Assembly (NCBI GenBank): GCA_040880365.1
Contig: JBBDIO010000133.1
Span: 1 to 5,285 of the forward strand
Source: JBBDIO01 sp040880365
GTDB lineage: Bacteria > Chloroflexota > Anaerolineae > Caldilineales > Caldilineaceae
DNA length: 5,285 bases
Reading direction: 5' to 3'
Every line of letters starts with the position of its first letter. The stretch's first letter is position 1. This document shows, one piece after another, positions 1 to 4,423 of the stretch. The translations under genes were made by a program, and so were the position numbers. The notes beneath the pieces were generated by a model, which saw only the letters and a list, made by a program, of their open reading frames with translations, did not search any database and was not told the DNA's origin.

Positions 1-1686
1 GGCGTGCTGCTGCGCACGCTGGGGCCGCCCATGCTGGTGGGCGCGTGCCTGCTGGCGATCTTCTATGTGCCTTTTGTGTACCATCCCACGTTTGAATCGA
101 CCTATGGCTATATTGCCGAAAGTCGCATCGGCGGCGATTTCCCCTATAACAATCTGGCCGATTTTTTGCGCCGCACCACGCTCTATACCCCTATCTACAC
201 GCTTGGGCTGCTGACGCTGGGCGCGCTGGCGGGGCTGACCCGTGTCTATGCGCGCGCGTGGCGGGGGTGGCGGGGCCGACTGGCGGGGCTGCTCCTGTGG
301 GGGGGCTTGGCGGGGGTGCTGTGGTGGCAGATTCAAGCCGGACCAGTCGCGCGCCCAGTCTCAGGTGATGTGGATCTGACCTGGCTTTTCTTTGGGCTGG
401 CCTTCGGGCTGGCGTGGATTGCACCTCGCCAAAGCCATGCGGAACGCGCCGTGTGGCTCTGGCTGGGCGCGCTCATGGTTCTCATGCTGTTTTTCACGCG
501 CACGCCCAACACGCATGTGTATGGGTTTATCATCCCCTGGGCGGTGATTGCGGGGATGGTGGCGGCGCGGGGGCTGGCATGGCTGCGCCTGCGGCTGGGG
601 ACGCGCGCGGCGCATACGCTGGGGCTGGCGGGCGCGAGCCTGATCATGCTGCTGCTGGGCACACACGCCTATACCTATTTTACGGATTCGACGCGCGAAG
701 CCCTGCACACCTGGCGCGAGAATCGATTGCCGGGCTATTGGGTGCCCTATGCCATGCCCAGTCGGGCCGGGTTTTCCAGCTTTGGTTTCCCCATGCGCAA
801 CGGCTGGAAGGCGATTGGCGCGTTGTATGCCCTGGGGCGCGAATGTGGCGAGTTGACCGCGGCGTGTGGCGGGCTGGTAGCGCCCTTCACCACCAACGAC
901 CGCCAGGCCGTGGCCGAATGGTATACACGCGGCGCGGCCTATTGTCCGCGTGACCACCGTTATTACATTCTCACCTATCCGGTGGAGCCGGGCGAGCTGG
1001 AGAGTGTGGCCCAGCTGCGCGCCGATTTGTTGGCCGATAACTACGCCCAGGTGGGCGTGGTGCAGGTCCACGGCCGCGACAAGATTGAAGTGTATGACCG
1101 CGCCGCAGTGGATAATGACACGGGCGCGACAGATGTGCCGTGGGTGATGGATGTGCAGGCCGCCATTGCGCCCTTTGACGCCGCGCTGACCGACCCGTGG
1201 TTTACGCCCAACGGCCCCACTGCTTCACCCGCCCCCCACACGCTTGACTACCGTTTTGGTGAGCACATCCGCCTGACGGGTTATGACCTGGCGCGCGTGC
1301 GCGATGATCAGGGCGCGGCGTTGATACTCACGCTCTATTGGCAAAGCGACGCCCCGCTGGATACTGCCTATACCGTCTTCAATCAGGTGTTGCGCATGGA
1401 AGACTTTCATAAAATTGGGCAGCGCGATGGTCAACCCGGCTGTGACCAGTTCCCCACCACCCGCTGGCAGCCCGGTGTCACGGTGGCGGATCGCTATTAC
1501 ATCCCGCTGGATGCGCACGCGCCGCCCGGTGTCTATAGCCTGCTCACAGGGCTGTATGATGGCGCGACGGGTGACCGTCTGCCGATTGTTGCCGCCAACG
1601 GTGATTTTGTGGGCGATGCCCTGCCCCTGACCGAGATTATCCTGGACGCGAATGCGCAGGACGCACCCACCTCCCGCGTCCCGTAG
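1..1686 (+). CDS. GT39/ArnT-like membrane glycosyltransferase, C-terminal part (5' truncated by window edge)
   Basis: The frame is open from the first base, so the true start lies outside the window; numbering here is from the GTG at position 4. About seven hydrophobic segments are visible, near residues 8-25, 62-80, 92-109, 125-140, 149-165, 172-190 and 203-223. A soluble, presumably extracytoplasmic region follows to residue 560. Its last part (about 415-529) looks like a beta-sandwich module with the motifs LTGYDL, LTLYWQ, QRDGQP, RWQPG and GVYSLLTGLYD, a combination I associate with Chloroflexota GT39-family proteins. Such GT-C enzymes use polyprenyl-phosphate sugars to glycosylate lipids or proteins outside the membrane. 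Their catalytic acidic residues lie in the first loops, which are missing here, so activity cannot be judged. The substrate is unknown. The stop is TAG at 1684-1686, and the gene converges on the DUF2231 gene. Family assignment is fairly sure, function only general. Confidence 0.75.
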   Translation, partial: GVLLRTLGPPMLVGACLLAIFYVPFVYHPTFESTYGYIAESRIGGDFPYNNLADFLRRTTLYTPIYTLGLLTLGALAGLTRVYARAWRGWRGRLAGLLLWGGLAGVLWWQIQAGPVARPVSGDVDLTWLFFGLAFGLAWIAPRQSHAERAVWLWLGALMVLMLFFTRTPNTHVYGFIIPWAVIAGMVAARGLAWLRLRLGTRAAHTLGLAGASLIMLLLGTHAYTYFTDSTREALHTWRENRLPGYWVPYAMPSRAGFSSFGFPMRNGWKAIGALYALGRECGELTAACGGLVAPFTTNDRQAVAEWYTRGAAYCPRDHRYYILTYPVEPGELESVAQLRADLLADNYAQVGVVQVHGRDKIEVYDRAAVDNDTGATDVPWVMDVQAAIAPFDAALTDPWFTPNGPTASPAPHTLDYRFGEHIRLTGYDLARVRDDQGAALILTLYWQSDAPLDTAYTVFNQVLRMEDFHKIGQRDGQPGCDQFPTTRWQPGVTVADRYYIPLDAHAPPGVYSLLTGLYDGATGDRLPIVAANGDFVGDALPLTEIILDANAQDAPTSRVP

Positions 1687-1717
1687 ACTTGTGTCATCGC
1701 GTGAATGGCGGACTTGT

Positions 1718-2221
1718 TCAAGGTCCGGTCTGCACGTTGACGCCCCAGTCGTAGACCAGCTGCCCGCCATACGCGCCGGTGAGTAATATCAACACCAGAC
1801 CCAATACGAAGAGGCCGCTCAGCCACCAGCGGGCGGCAGGCTCGTCCAGCAGATCGCGCTGGCGTGGTTTTTCCGCGTTTTTGCCGGGGCGCTTGCGCGG
1901 GGGAATACGTGGATGTTTTCCGTGCAGCCAACGACGATAGAGAGGGATGGCATAGAGGATTGCCACGCCAAACCCGCCATAGGTATGCAGATTCAGGATG
2001 GCGCGATAGGGCGCGTTGGGGGGTAGCTCACTCTGGGCCAGGAGACCGCTGAAGATTGCCAGCAGTGCCCCCACCCAGCCCAGGAACAAAGGAATCCACG
2101 TAAGTGTGCGCAGGGTTGCGGTGGGTTGCCAATAGAGATAGGCCAGAGCCGCCAGACTGCCCAGTGTCAACAGGGCGATGGGAAAGTGTACAATGCTGGG
2201 GTGGAAATCGGGAATCTGCAT
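1718..2221 (-). CDS. DUF2231 family four-helix membrane protein
   Basis: The 167-residue product has the DUF2231 hallmarks: an N-terminal HPSIVHFPI motif (His7, His12), a central LNLHTYGG motif (His79) and a C-terminal TGAYGGQLVYDWGVNV motif. Four membrane segments are visible, roughly residues 10-30, 42-62, 80-97 and 133-150. Between helices three and four lies a basic, presumably cytoplasmic linker (about 98-126) rich in Lys, Arg and Pro. The function of the family is not established; the conserved helix-associated histidines make heme or metal binding a reasonable guess, no more. I chose the ATG at 2221 because it directly precedes the conserved HPxxVHFP motif and has a weak GGA five bases upstream. 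A GTG at 2341 would add 40 residues unlike the family. It is divergent from msrP and shares its upstream region, and it converges with the preceding gene across 31 bp. Confidence 0.85.
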   Translation of the reverse strand: MQIPDFHPSIVHFPIALLTLGSLAALAYLYWQPTATLRTLTWIPLFLGWVGALLAIFSGLLAQSELPPNAPYRAILNLHTYGGFGVAILYAIPLYRRWLHGKHPRIPPRKRPGKNAEKPRQRDLLDEPAARWWLSGLFVLGLVLILLTGAYGGQLVYDWGVNVQTGP

Positions 2222-2280
2222 ATCATTCCAGGTGTTGGGTTGTATGGTAGGGTGGTCGCGCAGACGGCAACCTGCGCAGA

Positions 2281-2308
2281 ACTGTAGGGGTAGGCCGTGG
2301 ATTGTCAC
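2281..2308 (-). promoter_or_regulatory. Candidate sigma70-type promoter for the DUF2231 gene
   Basis: Reading leftward, a -35-like GTGACA (2308-2303, five of six to TTGACA) is followed after 16 bp by a -10-like TACAGT (2286-2281, four of six to TATAAT). Transcription would start near 2274, giving a leader of about 50 nt before the ATG at 2221. The -35 box overlaps, on the other strand, a GTCACCA sequence identical to the core of the repeat array at 2377-2412. Assigned by eye only; chance matches of this quality are common. Confidence 0.3.
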
Positions 2309-2376
2309 CAAATTATTAGGTTGTTTTAACCCAAAGCTCACTTGGCGCGGGTAATCTATCCCACATTACCACCGAT

Positions 2377-2412
2377 TTAGTCACCATTTTAGTCACCAAT
2401 CGAGTCACTGAT
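2377..2412 (+). repeat. Three 12-bp direct repeats with AGTCAC core (possible operator)
   Basis: Three adjacent 12-bp units are seen: TTAGTCACCATT (2377-2388), TTAGTCACCAAT (2389-2400) and CGAGTCACTGAT (2401-2412). The first two differ at one position, and AGTCAC recurs exactly every 12 bp at 2379, 2391 and 2403. The preceding 12 bp (2365-2376) match only weakly and keep CACC. Tandem direct repeats spaced about one helical turn are typical of binding sites for OmpR/PhoB-type response regulators, although those usually have 10-11 bp spacing. The position between divergent genes supports a regulatory role; the binding protein is unknown. Confidence 0.5.
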
Positions 2413-2441
2413 TGATATCTGGATATTTCCACATCATATTT

Positions 2442-2455
2442 GCCACATCGGTGGC
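2442..2455. repeat. Short inverted repeat GCCAC-atcg-GTGGC
   Basis: Two perfect 5-bp arms (2442-2446 and 2451-2455) flank a 4-base centre. It could be a small operator palindrome or a hairpin in an msrP leader if transcription starts upstream. There is no T-tract after it, so it is not a terminator. Part of it, ATCGGTGG (2447-2454), is also the exact reverse complement of CCACCGAT at 2369-2376, just before the 12-bp repeat array. Confidence 0.3.
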
Positions 2456-2509
2456 GGGTAGGTCTGTATGAACTTCATTGTTTGCCGTTCTCTTCCTCGT
2501 AACACTTCG

Positions 2510-2531
2510 TCGGTATCTTATCGGTATTTTA
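2510..2531 (+). repeat. Two-copy 11-bp tandem repeat upstream of msrP
   Basis: TCGGTATCTTA (2510-2520) is followed directly by TCGGTATTTTA (2521-2531), matching at ten of eleven positions. It lies 50-71 bp before the msrP start codon, where a promoter or activator site would be expected, and both copies contain -10-like hexamers (TATCTT, TATTTT). It may be a chance duplication or a protein-binding repeat. Confidence 0.35.
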
Positions 2532-2562
2532 ATAGTCGCGCGATTGCACAGGTATATATCAA

Positions 2563-2578
2563 AGGGAGTTGTATGTAA
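2563..2578 (+). promoter_or_regulatory. msrP ribosome binding site with adjacent ATG-TAA start-stop
   Basis: The purine-rich AGGGAG at 2563-2568 is the only good Shine-Dalgarno candidate for msrP. It lies 12 nt from the chosen ATG (2581), which is long. Only 4 nt after it is an out-of-frame ATG (2573-2575) immediately followed by TAA (2576-2578). The in-frame TTG at 2569 directly abuts the Shine-Dalgarno sequence, so it is an unlikely start. The layout could lower or tune msrP translation by forming a minimal start-stop element, or the ribosome may simply use the wider spacing. Confidence 0.45.
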
Positions 2579-2580
2579 TC

Positions 2581-3588
2581 ATGGTCAAAATATCATCGTC
2601 TGAAATTACGCCCGAACATGTTTTTCTCAACCGACGCAAATTTATGATTGGCGCGGGGTCGGTGGCTGGTGCGCTGGCCTTGAGCGCCTGCGCGATGCCC
2701 GATATGCCCGGCACGGCGGGCACAGGATCTGCCGGCGCACCCGAAGTAGTGGTGGAACAGCCCCTGCCCGAAGATCTGCCGGAATCGCTGGCAAACACCG
2801 AGCCAACTGTCTCGCAGAACAGCGATGAACTGGGCGATCCGCTAAACAGCTTTGACGAGATTACCAACTATAACAACTATTATGAGTTTACCACCAACAA
2901 AGAGGGTATCGCGGAACTGGCGGAAGGTTTTGTGGCGCGGCCGTGGGAGATTAAGGTCACGGGTCTGGTCAACAATCCGCTCACGCTGGATGTGGACGAT
3001 GTGCTCCGCAACTATGAGCAGCGGGAACACATTTTTCGGCTGCGCTGCGTGGAAGCCTGGTCGATGGTCATTCCGTGGATTGGCTTTTCGATGGGGCAGC
3101 TGTTGCGCGATGCCGATCCCAAATCTGAAGCCCGCTATGTGAAGTTTACGTCGGTCTATCGCCCCGAAGAGATGCCCGGCCAACGCAATAGCTTTCTCAA
3201 GTGGCCCTATGTGGAGGGTTTGCGCGTGGACGAAGCTATGAATGATCTGGCGATTTTTGCCACAGGCATGTATGGCAAGCTGCTGGAAAACCCCAATGGC
3301 GCGCCGTTTCGCATGATGGTGCCCTGGAAGTATGGCTTCAAAAGCATCAAGGGGATTGCCGAAATCGAATTGACCGATGAAATGCCCCAATCTACCTGGA
3401 TGCAGGCTGCGCCCAATGAATATGGCTTCTATGCCAATGTGAACCCCGAAGTAAATCATCCGCGCTGGTCGCAGGCAACCGAGCGGCGCATTGGCGAAGG
3501 CGGGCGGCGCGAGACGCTCATGTTCAATGGCTATGCCGAAGAGGTCGCACATCTCTATACGGGCATGGACCTCCAGGCGAATTTCTGA
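2581..3588 (+). CDS. msrP: Protein-methionine-sulfoxide reductase catalytic subunit MsrP (YedY), Mo-molybdopterin
   Basis: The 335-residue product, about the length of the E. coli enzyme, reduces methionine sulfoxide in exported proteins at a molybdopterin centre, with electrons from MsrQ. A twin-arginine signal is visible (NRRKFMIGAG, residues 17-26), and its hydrophobic stretch ends in a lipobox-like LSAC with Cys37. A low-complexity, acidic, Pro/Gly-rich linker (about 38-75) leads to the oxidoreductase domain. The Mo-ligand cysteine is Cys156 in RLRCVEAWSMVIPWIGF. Other MsrP signatures follow: EEMPGQ, WPYVEGLRVDEAM, NGAPFRMMVPWKYGFKSIK, EYGFYANVNPEVNHPRWSQA and the C-terminal LYTGMDLQANF. 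I chose ATG 2581 because the in-frame TTG at 2569 abuts the ribosome binding site. msrQ follows 97 bp downstream, as expected for this pair. Family and catalytic role are very well supported; the lipoprotein form is inferred. Confidence 0.96.
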   Translation: MVKISSSEITPEHVFLNRRKFMIGAGSVAGALALSACAMPDMPGTAGTGSAGAPEVVVEQPLPEDLPESLANTEPTVSQNSDELGDPLNSFDEITNYNNYYEFTTNKEGIAELAEGFVARPWEIKVTGLVNNPLTLDVDDVLRNYEQREHIFRLRCVEAWSMVIPWIGFSMGQLLRDADPKSEARYVKFTSVYRPEEMPGQRNSFLKWPYVEGLRVDEAMNDLAIFATGMYGKLLENPNGAPFRMMVPWKYGFKSIKGIAEIELTDEMPQSTWMQAAPNEYGFYANVNPEVNHPRWSQATERRIGEGGRRETLMFNGYAEEVAHLYTGMDLQANF

Positions 3589-3600
3589 ATGTACAACCGC

Positions 3601-3626
3601 TGATTGTCGGGCGTGATTGTCGGGCG
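3601..3626 (+). repeat. Exact 13-bp tandem duplication between msrP and msrQ
   Basis: TGATTGTCGGGCG occurs at 3601-3613 and again, identically and without a gap, at 3614-3626. It begins 12 bp after the msrP stop codon and runs straight into the heptad repeats. It looks like replication slippage; no coding or hairpin role is apparent. Confidence 0.8.
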
Positions 3627-3675
3627 ACCAGACACCAGGCACTCAAAACCAGACACTCAAAACCAGACAACCGGG
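3627..3675 (+). repeat. Heptameric short tandem repeats between msrP and msrQ
   Basis: The stretch divides cleanly into seven-base units: ACCAGAC, ACCAGGC, ACTCAAA, ACCAGAC, ACTCAAA, ACCAGAC and a degenerate AACCGGG. Equivalently, a 14-bp unit ACTCAAAACCAGAC is repeated exactly at 3641-3654 and 3655-3668. Such heptameric arrays resemble the short tandemly repeated sequences known from cyanobacterial intergenic regions; here their role is unknown. They lie in the leader of msrQ, ending about 10 bp before its start codon, and may affect msrP-msrQ mRNA structure or stability. Confidence 0.75.
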
Positions 3676-3685
3676 TAATTTGCAC

Positions 3686-4423
3686 ATGAACCGCCGATTT
3701 CGCCAACACTGGCTATGGATTATTACAAATTTGGGCGCGCTGTTTCCTGCGCTGCATTTGCTGTGGGATTCTCAGATGGGGAATTTGAGTATCAATCCCA
3801 TTGACGATATCACCGCGCGCACCGGACAGGCGGCAATCGTCATTCTGTTGCTGACGCTGGCGGTCACACCCGTGCAGATCGTGACGGGATATAACCCGGT
3901 GGCGAAAATCCGCAAATCGCTGGGCCTTTGGGCATTTGCCTATGCTCTGGTCCATCTGTGGGTCTTCGTGGGGCTGGATTATGGCTATAGCTGGCGTTTT
4001 ATTGTGCAAGACGGTCTGGTGCAAAAGCCCTATATTATCGTAGGGCTGCTTGCCTTGCTCATTCTGTTGCCGCTGGCGATCACATCGACGCGCGGGTGGA
4101 TGAAACGCATGGGCAAACAGTGGAAACGACTACACCAGTTGATTTACGCGGCGGGCGTATTAGCGGTGTTGCACTATATCTGGGTGGGTAAAGTTTTCTT
4201 TGGCAAGCCTGTCTATTTTGCGGTTTTGCTGGCGGTTTTGCTGGCGGTGCGGGTGCCGCCGGTGCGGCGTGCCGTGGTCCAGGCGCGACAACGCTGGTGG
4301 GGCAAGCGGCAGTCTGTATCTACCCAAAAAGCGCCCACAGACAAGGTACACGCGGCAAAAGCCCGTGCGGCAAAAGCGCGAGCCAAGAAATCAACTGTTT
4401 CTGTGCCCGAAATGCCCCGCTGA
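3686..4423 (+). CDS. msrQ: MsrPQ system heme-binding membrane subunit MsrQ (YedZ)
   Basis: The 245-residue integral membrane cytochrome b belongs to the ferric-reductase-like transmembrane family and delivers electrons from quinol or another membrane donor to MsrP. Hydrophobic helices lie near residues 9-27, 47-66, 79-97, 115-133, 151-168 and 174-190. His90 (ALVHLWVF), His150 (KRLHQLIY) and His163 (AVLHYIWV) sit almost exactly where E. coli MsrQ has its functional histidines 91, 151 and 164. I start at ATG 3686, giving MNRRFRQHW. An in-frame TTG at 3617 would add 23 residues translated from the intergenic repeats and is improbable. The ribosome binding site is weak (GGG at 3673-3675). The C-terminal tail (about 207-245) is unusually rich in Lys, Arg and Ala. 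The last 33 bp overlap the opposing glycosyltransferase gene. Confidence 0.94.
   Translation: MNRRFRQHWLWIITNLGALFPALHLLWDSQMGNLSINPIDDITARTGQAAIVILLLTLAVTPVQIVTGYNPVAKIRKSLGLWAFAYALVHLWVFVGLDYGYSWRFIVQDGLVQKPYIIVGLLALLILLPLAITSTRGWMKRMGKQWKRLHQLIYAAGVLAVLHYIWVGKVFFGKPVYFAVLLAVLLAVRVPPVRRAVVQARQRWWGKRQSVSTQKAPTDKVHAAKARAAKARAKKSTVSVPEMPR
4220..4243 (+). repeat. In-frame 12-bp tandem duplication within msrQ
   Basis: GCGGTTTTGCTG is repeated exactly at 4220-4231 and 4232-4243, so the last membrane helix contains an AVLL-AVLL peptide repeat (about residues 179-186). The length keeps the frame and merely extends a hydrophobic helix, so it is probably a harmless slippage product. Confidence 0.6.

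Larger units (their letters stand above)
2222..2580. other. Divergent intergenic region between DUF2231 gene and msrP
   Basis: This 359-bp stretch separates two divergent genes and looks less GC-rich than the flanking coding sequence, especially from about 2360 to 2580. I find no convincing gene in it. It holds a candidate promoter for the leftward gene, three 12-bp direct repeats (2377-2412), a short inverted repeat GCCAC-atcg-GTGGC (2442-2455), an 11-bp imperfect tandem repeat (2510-2531) and the msrP ribosome binding site. I do not see a good paired -35/-10 for msrP, although AT-rich -10-like stretches occur near 2514-2533 and 2553-2560. No known riboswitch, including the molybdenum-cofactor type, is recognisable by eye. 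Confidence 0.6.

Noticed and set aside
361..1071. A 236-codon open frame on the - strand within the first gene
   Set aside because: It is a Gln/Arg/His-rich shadow of the membrane-protein gene, with no family features.
1709..1727. Small hairpin at the end of the DUF2231 gene (CGGACTT-gttc-AAGGTCCG, one bulged base) as a terminator
   Set aside because: The stem is only about 7 bp with a bulge, it overlaps the stop codon and has no T-tract on either strand.
2222..2341. A 40-residue N-terminal extension of the DUF2231 protein from a GTG at 2341, containing a CAGC motif
   Set aside because: The added residues do not resemble the family, which begins just before HPxxVHFP, and the extension would cover the candidate promoter.
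2553..2560. TATATATC as the -10 box of the msrP promoter
   Set aside because: Transcription would start within the ribosome binding site, and no -35-like hexamer lies about 17 bp upstream.
2842..3642. A 266-codon open frame on the - strand across msrP
   Set aside because: It lies antisense to the firmly identified msrP and its His/Ile-rich translation resembles no family.
3617..3685. Earlier TTG start for msrQ at 3617
   Set aside because: It would translate the intergenic repeats, has no ribosome binding site and would place non-family residues before the conserved N-terminus.
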